From Stenotrophomonas maltophilia (GTDB lineage: Bacteria > Pseudomonadota > Gammaproteobacteria > Xanthomonadales > Xanthomonadaceae): 64,000 bases of DNA. Below are positions 1 to 11,800 of this stretch, in pieces; position 1 is the stretch's first letter, and each line of letters begins with the position of its first letter. The translations under genes and the position numbers were made by a program. The notes below the pieces were generated by a model that was not told the DNA's origin, searched no databases, and saw only the letters and a list, made by a program, of their open reading frames with translations. Location: contig NZ_NEQV01000003.1 of the NCBI RefSeq assembly GCF_002799245.1, positions 186,001-250,000 on the forward strand, read 5' to 3'.

Positions 1-70
1 CGGCCAGCGCTGGGTCGACAGTGGCGTGACCACGCTGGAAGAAATCCTGCGCGTCACCGGCGACGCGTGA
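1..70 (+). CDS. gspE: GspE, C-terminal end (partial)
   Basis: The last 22 codons of a gene that starts before the window. The frame from base 2 reads GQRWVDSGVTTLEEILRVTG and ends in TGA at 68-70. The 'G-TTLEEILRVT' ending is typical of GspE/PilB-type secretion ATPases, which power pseudopilus assembly from the cytoplasmic face of the inner membrane. It sits 7 bases before gspF, the usual E-F order of a type II secretion operon. The family call rests on this short tail plus the neighbour. Confidence 0.8.
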   Translation, partial: GQRWVDSGVTTLEEILRVTGDA

Positions 71-77
71 GGCGACG

Positions 78-1277
78 ATGGCACTGTTCGACTACCAGGC
101 CGCCAACGCGCAGGGCCGCATCGAGAAGGGCCAGTTGGATGCCGACAGTCCGCGCGGTGCCCGCCAGCTGCTGCGCGGGCGTGGGCTGACCCCCGTACAG
201 GTCAGCGTGGCACGCAGTGCCGGCAGTGGCTGGGGCGCTCGCCGGTTGTCCGCCAGCGAGCTGGCCTGGGCCACGCGCCAGCTGGCCAGCCTGTTGGCCG
301 CCAGCCTGCCCTTGGAAGGCGCATTGAGTGCAGTGATTGAGCAGGCCGAACGTCCGCACGTGGCGCAGGCGCTCACCGCAGTACGCGCCGACGTGCGCGC
401 CGGCCAGCGCCTGACCGTGGCCCTGGCTGCGCGGCCGCGCGATTTTCCGCCGATCTATCGGGCGCTGGTGGGTGCCGGTGAAGACTCCGGCGACCTGGCA
501 CGGGTCATGGAGCGCCTGGCCGACTACATCGAAGAGCGCAACGCGCTGCAGGCCAAGGTATTGACCGCCTTCATCTACCCGGCGGCGATCAGCCTGGTAT
601 CGGTGGCGATCGTGATTTTCCTGCTCAGCTACGTGGTGCCGCAGGTGGTGACCGCGTTCGTGCAGGCACGGCAGACGTTGCCGATGCTCACGCAGGTGAT
701 GCTGGCCGCCAGCGCCTTCGTGCGCAGCTGGGGCATGTGGATGGGGCTTGGGATCGCTGCGCTGGTGGTGGCCTGGCGGTTGGCCCTGCGCAAGCCTGAC
801 CTGCGCCTGCGCTGGGACGCGATGCTGCTGCGGGTGCCGATGGTCGGGCGCTTCGTGCTGGGTGTGAACAGTGCGCGTTTCGCCTCGACACTGGCGATCC
901 TGCTGGATGCCGGCGTGCCGCTGCTGCGCGCCTTGGAGGCGGCGCGGCAGACGCTGGGCAACGCGCTGCTGGCGCGCTGCGCGGATGATGTGTCCGCGCG
1001 CGTACGTGAAGGCGCGGCACTGGGATCTGCGCTGAAGGTACAGAAGGTCTATCCGCCGATCCTGGTGCACCTGGTGGCCAGCGGTGAAAAGACCGGCTCG
1101 CTGGCGCCGCTGCTGGATCGCGCCGCGCAGACGATTTCGCGCGAGATCGAGCGTCGCGCGATGGCACTGACTGCGTTGCTGGAGCCGACCATGATCCTGG
1201 TAATGGGCGGTGTGGTGCTGACGATCGTGCTGGCCGTGCTGATGCCGATCATGGAAATGAACCAGCTGGTGCAGTAG
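78..1277 (+). CDS. gspF: Type II secretion inner-membrane platform protein GspF
   Basis: A 399-residue protein of the GspF/PilC family, at the family's normal length. It starts MALFDYQAANAQG, the usual N-terminus, and carries two T2SSF domains (about residues 65-190 and 270-390). Hydrophobic segments lie near 165-190 (AISLVSVAIVIFLLSYVVP), 215-235 and 365-390 (ILVMGGVVLTIVLAVLMP). It forms the inner-membrane platform on which the GspE ATPase acts. It follows gspE closely and is probably co-transcribed. Its TAG stop is the TAG of the GTAG head of a SMAG repeat. The other T2SS genes seen lie 14 kb away, beyond the giant adhesin gene. Confidence 0.93.
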   Translation: MALFDYQAANAQGRIEKGQLDADSPRGARQLLRGRGLTPVQVSVARSAGSGWGARRLSASELAWATRQLASLLAASLPLEGALSAVIEQAERPHVAQALTAVRADVRAGQRLTVALAARPRDFPPIYRALVGAGEDSGDLARVMERLADYIEERNALQAKVLTAFIYPAAISLVSVAIVIFLLSYVVPQVVTAFVQARQTLPMLTQVMLAASAFVRSWGMWMGLGIAALVVAWRLALRKPDLRLRWDAMLLRVPMVGRFVLGVNSARFASTLAILLDAGVPLLRALEAARQTLGNALLARCADDVSARVREGAALGSALKVQKVYPPILVHLVASGEKTGSLAPLLDRAAQTISREIERRAMALTALLEPTMILVMGGVVLTIVLAVLMPIMEMNQLVQ

Positions 1278-1297
1278 ATCCACGCCCTGCGTGGATG
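1274..1297 (+). repeat. SMAG/REP palindrome overlapping gspF stop
   Basis: GTAGATCCACGCC followed by its inverted arm GCGTGGATG. Bases 1275-1277 are also the gspF stop codon. A second, inverted, partly matching copy (GCATGGCGTGGATCTGC) follows near 1333-1352. The remaining intergenic DNA up to 1548 holds no gene. A lone CTGTCAT Pho half-site lies at 1418-1424. Confidence 0.85.
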
Positions 1298-1548
1298 CAT
1301 CAGCCGGCGCGCGCCATGGGCGGCGCATGCACGCATGGCGTGGATCTGCTGGCGGCTGGATTTCTCCACACAATCCTCCACACCTTTTCCCGATCTTCCA
1401 CAGGTTTCTTAAGCGGCCTGTCATCGGCGCGGACCAGCATAGCCACGTCGCCGCAGAGTGGGCTGGGAGGCCCTCGGCGGCAGCAGGCGTGTAGTGACCG
1501 TTCCTCCCTTGGTGTTTCCCTTCGCAGTAAACCCTTCAGGAGAAGATC

Positions 1549-2685
1549 ATGAACAAGTACAAGACCCTGGCCGCGCTGGTTGCCACCGCGCTGCTCGCCA
1601 CTGCTGGTGCCGCTTCGGCCCAGTCGCTCGTGCAGGGCGGCGGCGCTTCGCTGCCGGCCAAGCTGTACAAGGGTTCCTCGGACAGCATCCTGCCGGCCAC
1701 CTTCAGCTATGAAGTGACCGGTTCGGGCACTGGCAAGCAGGCCTTCCTGGAAAACAAGGCCGAGCTGTTCAATACCACCGGCACCGTGCATTTCGCCGGC
1801 AGCGACTCGGTCCTGACCGACGCTGAAATCACCGCCTACACCGCCAACTTCGCCCCGACCTACGGTCCGCTGATCCAGATCCCCTCTGTCGGCACCTCGG
1901 TGACCATCCCGTTCAACAGCGCCGGTGGCAACCTTGATCTGAGCGTCAGCCAGCTGTGCGGCGTCTTCTCGGGCAAGATCACCAACTGGAGCGACGTCGA
2001 CGCCAGCCGTTCGGGCCCGATCACCGTCGTCTACCGCAACGAGAAGAGCGGCACCACCGAACTGCTGACCCGCTTCCTCGCCAGCGCCTGCTCGGCCGCT
2101 GACACTGCCGGCACCAACCTGATCGGCGGCAAGTTCAGCACCACCCAGGAGTTCTGGAAGCAGTTCTCGGCCCTGCCGGTCAACTTCGTGACCGCGTCGG
2201 CGCTGGGCAGCCAGCCGCTGTACGACAAGGTCTATGCCACCACCGGCGGCATCGGCTACATCGGCCCGGACGTGGTTCCGAACCTGGATGACGCGACCAA
2301 GATCGCCAAGGTCCGCGGCTATTCGCCGAACGATCCGAGCGTGCAGGCGACCCTGAACACCGTCGCCCCGCCGACCGGTGCCGCTGCCAACGATCCGCGC
2401 AACTGGGTGCCGGTCTTCACCAACCCGCCGGCCGTCGGCTACCCGATCGTGGGCTACACCAACTTCGATCTGGGCCAGTGCTACAAGACCACCGCTGTGG
2501 CCACCGCGCTGCGCAGCTTCCTGCTGGGCCACTACAACGGCAACAACGATGCCGCTTCGCGTGCCCACGGCTTCGTTCCGCTGACCGCCACCTGGCGCGA
2601 TGCGATCCGTACCCGCTTCGTGGTTGCCGGCAGCACCGCTGGTCTGAACAACCCGAGCACCTGCGCCGGCCTCGGCCGTCCGTAA
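1549..2685 (+). CDS. PstS/DING-like phosphate-binding protein, probable secreted
   Basis: A 378-residue exported protein with a signal peptide (about residues 1-24, ending GAASA|QS). The mature start, VQGGGASLPAKLY, closely resembles the DINGGGATLP.. start of DING phosphate-binding proteins. Later segments (GTSVTIPFNSAGG, VYRNEKSGTTELL, GGIGYIG) fit the PstS ligand-binding fold, where the SGTTE loop holds phosphate. The start has a good ribosome site (aggag, 1540-1544). No Pst permease genes are nearby. Its place beside T2SS genes, like the LapA/DING-type proteins of the P. aeruginosa hxc locus, suggests a secreted phosphate scavenger or T2SS substrate rather than an ABC-transporter subunit. 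That role is inferred. Confidence 0.82.
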   Translation: MNKYKTLAALVATALLATAGAASAQSLVQGGGASLPAKLYKGSSDSILPATFSYEVTGSGTGKQAFLENKAELFNTTGTVHFAGSDSVLTDAEITAYTANFAPTYGPLIQIPSVGTSVTIPFNSAGGNLDLSVSQLCGVFSGKITNWSDVDASRSGPITVVYRNEKSGTTELLTRFLASACSAADTAGTNLIGGKFSTTQEFWKQFSALPVNFVTASALGSQPLYDKVYATTGGIGYIGPDVVPNLDDATKIAKVRGYSPNDPSVQATLNTVAPPTGAAANDPRNWVPVFTNPPAVGYPIVGYTNFDLGQCYKTTAVATALRSFLLGHYNGNNDAASRAHGFVPLTATWRDAIRTRFVVAGSTAGLNNPSTCAGLGRP

Positions 2686-2717
2686 TCGCTCGCAGGGCGT
2701 ATTTCCAGGCCTGAACA

Positions 2718-2745
2718 GGCGCCGGCAGCAATGCCGGCGCCTTCT
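2718..2745 (+). terminator. Strong hairpin after the PstS-like gene
   Basis: A perfect 10-bp stem (GGCGCCGGCA / TGCCGGCGCC) with a GCAA loop, followed by only a short TTCT run. It lies 33 bases after the stop and probably ends or weakens transcription before tpsA. The T-tract is poor, so termination may be partial. Confidence 0.65.
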
Positions 2746-2883
2746 GCGTTCCGGCTCCCGCACGTTGCCTTCTTGATGTCGGCTTCACGCCCTCGATCCC
2801 GTCTAACAAGGGCAGGGCGAGTGACGCCCATCTTCCAGACAGCGCCGCGACGGCGGCCACCCAACCAGGTTGAAGAGGTTCCG

Positions 2884-5800
2884 ATGTCGCACCCGCTCAC
2901 GACCGCATTCCGCCCGTCCTCACCGCGCCGCAACCACCCCATGGCGTGGGCTGTCGCTGTTGCACTGGGTACGGCAGTGGCGCCGGCAAGCCAGGCCCAG
3001 CAGGCGTTCAGCCCGGGCTGGTTTGCCGACCGTGGCGCGGCGCAGGGAGCGGCAGCGCAGAGTGGGCGGATGCCCAATGGCGTGCCGATCCAGTTCCAGC
3101 TGCCCGCGCAGCAGCAGGACGCCGCGCGGCAGAAACTGCAGCAGTCGATCGACAACCTGGGCACCGCTGCGCAGGCCATCGCGCTGCAGCAACGGCTGCA
3201 GGAACAGGCCCGTCAGGCACGGCGTGACGCCGGCTTCGTGGTTGCCGACGGCCTCGGCAAGGACGGCCTGAAGGTTGATGAGAATCCGTTGACCCGGGGC
3301 TGGATCAATGCGCGACAGGCCAGCCAGGCGCAGGGCAGCGACGGTCGCGTACTGGTCAGCATCGAGCAGACCGCCGACAAGGCCATCCTCAACTGGGAAA
3401 CGTTCAACGTGGGCGGCAATACCACGCTGAACTTCGTTCAGAACCCGGATTGGGCGGTACTCAACCGCGTCAATGATCCCGCTGCGCGCCCCAGCCAGAT
3501 ACTGGGCCAGCTCAAGGCGGATGGCACCGTCTTCGTGGCCAACCGCAATGGTGTTGTCTTTGGCAACAACAGCCAGGTCAACGTCCGCAATCTGCTGGCT
3601 GCTGCTGCACGCATCAGCGATACGCAGTTCAACGAGCAGGGCCTGTACAGCGTCAATGCGAGTTCGGATGCGCTTACCGACGCCTTCGGCAAGGTGATGG
3701 TCGAGCGCGGTGCCCGCATTGCCACGCACGAGCCAACCACGGCCACGCGTGGCGGTGGCTATGTACTTCTGGCCGGCCGCAGCGTGGAAAATGCGGGGCA
3801 GATCGATACGCGCAAGGGCCAGGCGCAGCTCGCCGCCGGCGACAGTTTCGTGATCCGCCGCGGCGTCGGCACGGCACAGAACACGTCCTCCACCACGGGT
3901 GGCAATGAAATTGCGCCCCGCTTCGTGGCGGGTAGTACTGCAGGTGATGTCCGCAACAGTGGCTTGATCCAGGCGCGCGAAGGTGACGTCACCCTGGCCG
4001 GGCGCACAGTGCAGCAGGCGGGCGTGGTGGTGGCGACCAGCACGCTGAACCAGCGCGGCACGGTGCACCTGTTGACGTCCGCTGCTGACAGGAAGAGCAG
4101 CGTCACCCTCGCCGAAGGCTCGACCACGGCGATCCTGCTGGAGGATGACGGCAAGACGACGGCGTTGGACAGCCAGCGCCAGGCACTGCTGGAGCAGTCG
4201 ACGCAGCAGGACGCAGTGCGCAGCACCGTCGCGCAGGGGGCTTTCGACAATCTGTCCCGCCTGCAGGACCGCCGTGACCAGTCGCGCGTGGAAATCGTGT
4301 CGGGTGGAACCGTGGAAGCCCAGCGTGGATCGCTGACGCTGGCGACCGGCGGGCAGGTGGTGGTGGATGCGCAGCAGCGTGCGCTGCTGGCTGACGGAGC
4401 ACGCTTGGATGTGTCTGGCGCCACTGGCGTGAATGTTGCGATGGAAAGCAACCAGCTGGAAATCAACGTGCAGGGCAATGAACTGCGCGATTCGCCGGAC
4501 AACCGCGATAGCGGCAAGCTGGCAAGCACCAAGGTGTGGGTCGATCGCCGCGGGCTGGTCCAGCTCCCCGCCGGAACCGGCGGCAACGAGGGTGAGCGCT
4601 GGTATGCCGCCGGGGGCTTGCTGGAAGTGGGGGGCTATCTGGGCAACCAGGGCCATTCGATCGGCGAATGGGCAGCGCAGGGTGGCACCGTGCAGCTGGC
4701 CGCCAGCGAAGTGATCAGCAGCAGCGGTTCCCGCATCAACCTCTCCGGCGGCAGCCTCGACGTAGCCAGTGGCACGATCAGGCAAAGCTGGTTGCGTGGC
4801 AACGATGGCCAGCTCTACCTGCTTGATGACGCACCGGCCGATCGTGGATTTGCCGGCCTGTATCGAGGCTACGAGCTGGAGCAGGCGCGATGGGGCGTCA
4901 CCGAGGCCTGGCGCAACCCGCTGATTGGTGCGGAATCGCGCTACGAGAACGGGTATACCGTGGGGCGTGACGCTGGCCGGTTGCTGGTCTCGGCGCCCAC
5001 CGCGGTCCTGGAAGGCCAGGTTGATACGGCGGTGTTCAATGGTTCGCGGCAGGTCCGTGCGCCTGGCAGCAACAGTGATGGCTACACGCAGTCGCAGACA
5101 GCCGTGGCGCGGGGCGCCCAGCTCTGGCTTGGACGTTTCGATGGCAGCGGCCGCAATGCCGTGTTCGATTCACAGGTGCGCATCGGCAAACCCGCTGCGG
5201 CCGCGGGCAGCTGGAGCCTGCAGGGCGCATTGGATGAAAGCCGGCGCAATACCGTATGGCTGGATGCCGACCAGCTGAGCGCGCAGCAATGGGGCCGGCT
5301 GGATCTGGCCACCTCGCGCAGCATCACACTGGACAACGCCCTGTCGCTGGCCGACGGTGGGCAGCTGAACCTGGTGGCAGGGCGCGTCGACATCAATGGC
5401 TCGGTGCGCATCGCCAGCGGAACCCTGACTGCCAGCAACCTGCTCGCCGATGCCACCGGCAGGATGCAGGTGGTGCAGGCCAACGGACGCGGCGTGATCA
5501 CGCTGGGTGCGGAGGCGGCAGTCGATCTCGATGGCCGCTGGGCCAACCAGCGCCTGGACGAGGCTGCCGGTAGCGCGCGTCCGTGGATCCACGGAGGTCG
5601 TGTCCAGATCGAGAGCAGCCATGACGTGATCATTGCCGCGGGCAGCCGTATCCATGTCGATGGCGGCGGCAGCGTCGATCTGAACGGCAAGGTGACCGGT
5701 GGCAAGGGCGGCGACATCGCATTGCTGGCGGACAGCAGCCAGGTAAGCACCGATGGCAGTGGGCGCCTGGCGCTGGCAGGACAACTGAGCGGCTTGGGAA

Positions 5801-8800
5801 GCAGTGGTGCCGGTACGCTTCAGCTGGCGACCGGTGGCCATGTCTTGCTGGCGGACAGCGCGGGTGGTGAGGGCAGCCTGTGGCTGTCTCCTACGCTGCT
5901 GCGCAGTGGCTTCAGCCGTTACGACCTCAATGGCCATGCCGGGTTGGACGTCGCCGCGGCCACGCGGCTGGATGTGCTGGCGCCGAGCCTGCGGGTGCGC
6001 GAGGGTGCTGCCGGCGCAGCGTCGGCCGATGAAGGGTTGCAGGCCTGGACCGCTCCGCTGTATGAAGCCCGGCCCGCCACGGGTGAGGTGACGCAGCGCC
6101 GTGGTGCCAGCGTGCTGCTGCGGTCCCAGCGCAACACCACCGGTGGCGATGTCCGCATTGGCGAGGGCGCTGTGGTCCAGGTGGATTCCGGGCAGTCGAT
6201 CGAGCTGCGCGGTGCCGGCAACCTGGATGTCGCCGGTGCGCTGATCGCCCGTGGCGGCAGCATCCTGCTGGATGACGTGCGTGACCGCCTGCAGCGCTAC
6301 CAGATGGGCGGCGCGCCACTGACCTACCGCATCGGCAGTGGTGCGGTGCTGGATGTGTCAGGGGACAGCCATGCCGAGCGGGACGCCAGCGGTCGCTACC
6401 AGGGCCTTGTGCACGCAGGTGGCAGCATCGGCATCGGTGGCACGCTGGATTGGGAGTCGCGGGACGGACTGGAAAACCGTCCGCCCGATGCCTTCGTGGT
6501 GATCGAGCGCGGCGCCGTGCTGGACGCATCGGGCGCCCGCGAGACGCTCACCGTGCAGGGCAAGGGTGACCAGGCCGTTGCCAGCAATGGCGGCACGATC
6601 AGCCTGCGCTCGGCCAATGGCCTTTACCTGGATGGCACCATGAAGGCTGCCGCCGGTGGTGCGGGTGCCCAGGGTGGCACGCTGGGAATCGCGTTCGGTG
6701 GCGGTCTGTACGAACCTGGTGCCAGCGCAGGCGCGGCAGAAATCGGGCCGCGTGCGATCACGCTGGTGCAGCAGGATGGCGCCGCCAACCCGGGTGGCCC
6801 GGCAGCCCTGCAGTTCGGGCGCGCCCAGCTCTCGGCGGCACAGGTCCAGTCTGGCGGCTTCGATCACCTTTCGCTGTTCGCCGACCTGCGCGCGCAGGGC
6901 GATGTGGATCTGCGCCTCGGCCAGAGCGTACGCCTGTACGGCCTGAGTGACGCGGCGATGGGCATGGCCGAAGGCAGCGCGGCGGGCACCGGCCTGCATA
7001 TCCAGGCCCCCTACCTTCGCCTGGCGCAGGCGCGCTGGTTCCGCGAGACCTCGAACAATCCCTTCGTTGCACCGCGCGCGCCGCGTGCCGATGCACAGGG
7101 CCATGCGTTCACGGCATCGACGCAGCTGCTGGAGGTGCGTGACACGGTCGATCTGTCCGCATTCGGCAATGTGAATCTCGCCAGCGCGGGTGACCTGCGC
7201 CTGCTTGCCAAGGTCAGTGGCAACAGCAACTTCTTCGACACGCAGCTGCTCGGGTCGTCCAGCATGGACATCACCGCGGCGCAGATCTATCCCGTTGCAG
7301 GCACCAAGGGGCGCATCGCGGTCTCGATCTACGATGTGCTGGGTGGCCGCAATGACTGGACCGACGCCAACGGCATACTGCGCATCCATGCCAGCGGCGC
7401 CGTTCCGGCCGTGGCCGATTCGGTGTTCGGCACGCTGGCACTGGTGGCGGCGAAGGTCGAGCAGGGCGGGGTGGTGCGTGCGCCACTGGGCCAGCTCACA
7501 CTCGGTGGAATGGGCCCGCAGGAAGCGGGCTCCCGCATCGACCTGCTGCCCGGCAGTGTGACATCAAGCAGTGCGGCCGGCCTGAGTGTGCCTTTCGGGG
7601 GAACGGTTGACGGCCAGCGCTGGCGCGTCGACGGCAACGACTTCACCCCCGGCCTGATCGGCATGATCAACAGCGCAGCGGCGGCGGGCATCAACCTGGT
7701 CGGCAACACGATCGACATCGCCGACGGCGCGCTGCTGGATCTTTCCGGTGGTGGCGAGCTGACCGGTGCCGGCTTTGTCAGCGGCCGCGGCGGCTCGGTG
7801 GATGTGCGCAGGCACGCGCTGGTGGAGGCGAATCCCGCCTATACCTTCAGTGCCAGCAGCAATGGGGTCTACGCCATCGTTCCCACCCATGGTGGGCAGG
7901 TGGCGCCGCTGGGCCTGTCGGATGGCAGCAGTGATCCGGCCATCGGCCAGCGCATCACCGTTCCTGAAGGCGTGCCCGGGCTGGCTGCGGGCACCTATAC
8001 CCTGCTGCCGGCCTCCTATGCACTGCAGCCTGGCGCGTTCCGGGTCGAGCTGGGCGCGCAGGGCACCCGGCAGGCAGGTGCCACCGCAACCGGCACCGGG
8101 TCCTGGCGGGTGAGTGGACAGCAGGCGCAGGGGCTGGGCGCATCGGCATCGCCGCTCTGGACGGATCTGCTGCTGACGCCGGCGGAGGTGGTGCGCCGAC
8201 ATTCCGGCTACAACGAAACCAGCTACAACCAGTTTGTACTGGATGATGCGAACCGGCGCGGCGTGGCGCGGGGCCTGCAGTCGGTGGATGCGGGCACCCT
8301 GCAGCTGAACCTGGGAGCAGGCGCAGGGCTGGCGGCGGAAAGCGCGCTGCGGATGCAGGGCGCCACGCGGTTTGCCGCGGCTGCGGGAAGCAAGGGATTC
8401 GGCGGTACGGTGTCGGTGGTGACCAGCAGCGGCCCGCTGGAGATCCTGGCAGTGGGTCAGCGTGCAATCTCCAGCAGTGGAGCGGCGCTGTTCGCCGATG
8501 CGCTGACGGCGCTGCAGCCATCGCGCCTGATGGTCGGCGTCACGCTTCGCCCCAGCGACAGCCTGTTGGGGACGCTCAACGTCTCGGCCCCAGGCAAGGG
8601 CGTGCTCGTGCGGTCCGGCGCATCGCTGCTGGCACCGGAAGTGCTGCTGGGCACCGGGACGGGAGGGGCCGGCATCGTCGTCGAACAGGGCGCGACGATC
8701 AGCTCCGTGGGTCTTGGCCGCCCGGCGTACGATGCAACCGATGGCTACCTGATGAAGCTGGATGCGAACGTCGGCCTGCTTGCAGTCTCCAATGGGCAGA

Positions 8801-11800
8801 CCAATCTGCTGTCGGGCGGAGCCGGGGCCCAGGTTGCGATCGACATCGGTGCCTGCCAGAGCGGAAGCTGCAGCGGGCAGACCCGATTGCTGTCCGAAGG
8901 CAGCATCAACGCCAGCACCGAGGGTGGCTTCCAGCTTCGCGACAACGTCAGCTACGGAACGCGCCGGCTGGGGCTTTCGATGACATCCATCAACCTCGGT
9001 GATGCCACTGCCCTGCAGGCGGCGGCGCTTCAAGGAGCGCTTCCGCAGGGGTTGGCACTGAACCAGCAGACGCTGCAGCAGCTGCTGCGTGGCAATACGG
9101 CGGCAGGCACGCCGGCGCTGGAGACGCTCAGCCTGACCGCGCGTGATTCGATCAACGTATTCGGAAACGTGGACCTGGATACGCGCAATCCGGCCACAGG
9201 CAACAGCAGCCTGCGCGAACTGGTACTGGGTGCGCCGGCCATTCATGGCTATGGCAGCGCCGGCGATCAGGCCCGCATCTTCGCCGACACGCTGGTATGG
9301 GATGGCACCCAGGCACTGACGACGAACTTCACCGACGGTACACCGCAGGCGCCGGGAGCGCCGATGGTTGATCGTCTTGGCCATGGCCTGCTGGAGATCA
9401 GCACCCGTTCGTTGATACTGGGGCGTGCGCCCTATACGCGGCCCAGTTCGGAAGTGCCCGCGAACCGCCAGATCCTCGGCTTCGATGGCGTGACCCTGCG
9501 CGCGTCCGAGCAGGTGCAGTTTGCCGGCCAGGGTGGGCTGGATGTCTATCAGGCCCGCGGGGCATACCAGGCAGGCAGCGGCTGGCAATACAGCGGGGGG
9601 GCGCTGGACATCCAGGCGCCGCTGCTGACCGGCGCGGCAGGCGGTCGCCTGCAGGTGCGTACCGGTGGGGATCTCCGCATCAGCGGAGCTGGCCACACTG
9701 CGAGCAATGATCTGCTCGGTGCCGAACTGGACCTGAAGGCGCGCAACATCCTGATCGACTCCACGCTGGCCCTTGCATCGGGCCGCCTGCAGGCGACGGC
9801 GACCGGCAATCTGACGCTCGGTGGCAATGCCGTTGTCGATGTGGCGGGCCGCCGGGTGCGCATGGACGACCTCGACAAGTACAGCTGGGGTGGTGATGTT
9901 GAACTCACCGCCGAACAGGGGGATGTGCTGGCAGCAGCCGGGTCGCGCATCGATGTGTCGGCGCTGAACAACCGCGGTGGCCGGATCAGTGTCAATGCTC
10001 TGGGTGAACGCGCAGGTAGGGTCGATCTGGCCGGAACGTTGCGCGGCAGCGCGAGTGGGCGGCAGGCAGTGGGTGGCAGCACCGTGCCGTATGACAGCGG
10101 CGAGCTGATGCTGCGCGCACAACACCTGGGCGATTTCTCCGCACTCAACCGCCAGCTGGACGAGGGCGGCTTCTTTGGTACGCGCAGCTTCCAGCTCAAG
10201 CAGGGCGACCTGACCGTGACCGACACGGTGAAGGCCCGCAACGTGGCACTCAGCCTCGATGGCGGCAGCCTGCGGGTGAATGGACGCATCGATGCCAGTG
10301 GCGAGCAGGTGGGCAGCATCCGCCTGTCGGCGCGTGACCGCCTGCAGGTGGACGCACTGCTGGATGCGCATGGCACCGGGCTGCGCGTGGACAGCTACGG
10401 CAAGATCATCGACAGCACCAACCGCGCCCAGGTGGAGTTGACCAGTGGTGAAGGCGAGGTGGTGCTGGGCAGCGGTGCGCGGGTGGATCTGCGCAGTGGT
10501 ACAGCGGTGCCGGCAGGCGCGGCGCCAGGCCAGAATGACGGTGTGGCACGCGGTACCTTCACTCTCAATGTGCCACGTCGTGGCGTTGACGATGCGGCCG
10601 TGCGCGCCGAGGCGGGTGTCGAGGTCATGGGCGCGCGCGACGTGCTGGTCAACGCCTTCCGCCGCTACACCGATGCGCCCTTGGCGCTGACACCCGACGT
10701 CAACGGTCAGCGGCCGCAGCAGATCACCCAGCAGTGGCTGGACACGGTGGTCGACCCGCACAACCAGGCCTGGATGAATGCCGCTCTCGGCAATGCCGAC
10801 CTGGCCGCGCGCCTGGCCGCGCTGGGCAAGGTGCGCCTGCGGCCGGGCGTGGAGATCGTCGGCCAGGTATCCAGCGACAATCCCCGCGGCAGCCTGACCG
10901 TTCGCGGCGACCTGGATCTTTCCGGCTACCGTTACGGTCCGCTGGCCGACCGCAGTGATCCCGCCCGTCGCGGCTTTGGCGAGTCGGCCGCGATGGTGCT
11001 GCGTGCTGCGGGTGACATCAACATCTATGGCAGCATCAACGATGGCTTTGCGCCGCCGCCGGCCAGCCCGGATGAGGCAGGTTGGCTGCTGGGCGAAACC
11101 GCCGATACCAACACCACGCGCATCACCCCGCTGGGTGGTGACATCGTGGTACCCATCGATGGCGTGACACTGCAGGCCAGGACGCGCTTCCCGAAGGGTG
11201 CCGTGCTGAACTATGCGATTCCTTTCGCACAGACCGATCTGCCTGCCGGCACGGTGCTGCCGGCGGAAATGCGGCTGGGTGGGCGCCTGCTGCTGCCGGC
11301 GGGCATGGTGTTGCCGTCCACGGTAACCGTCGCCGACGGCACGGTACTGGCTGCCGGTACGCTGCTGCAGCAGCCGTTGCAGCTGGTCGCCGGTGACCGC
11401 CTCGGCGCGGGCTTCCGCCTCGCCAGCAAGGCCACCCTGGCCGCGCAGCAGTGGCCGGCGGGCGCCGCACTGCCCGAGGCCATGGAACTGTCCGGCGCGA
11501 TCGCGCTGGCCCCTGGCTCGCTCATTCCTTCCATGACAGCAGTGAAGCTGGCCGACGGAAAGCCGGTGAACCTGCGCCCGGCCGATGCCAGCGGCAGCCA
11601 GGGGCGCAACTGGGCGCTGGCCCCGATGCTGCCGGAAGGCACGACCTCCTGGGACGTGTTGGCCGTGGCCGGCGCCGACACGACCGCTGCCGACCCGCGC
11701 CTGCGCCGGCTCGGCGCGGATGGCGACGTGGTGTTGGCCGACAGCCACTACGGCACCATCACGACCGTCCACAAGACCAGCGAGTGGGTGGGTGACAAGG

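Noticed and set aside
1418-1424. Pho box before the PstS/DING-like gene
   Set aside because: A single CTGTCAT half is present, and no second half at 11-base spacing on either side.
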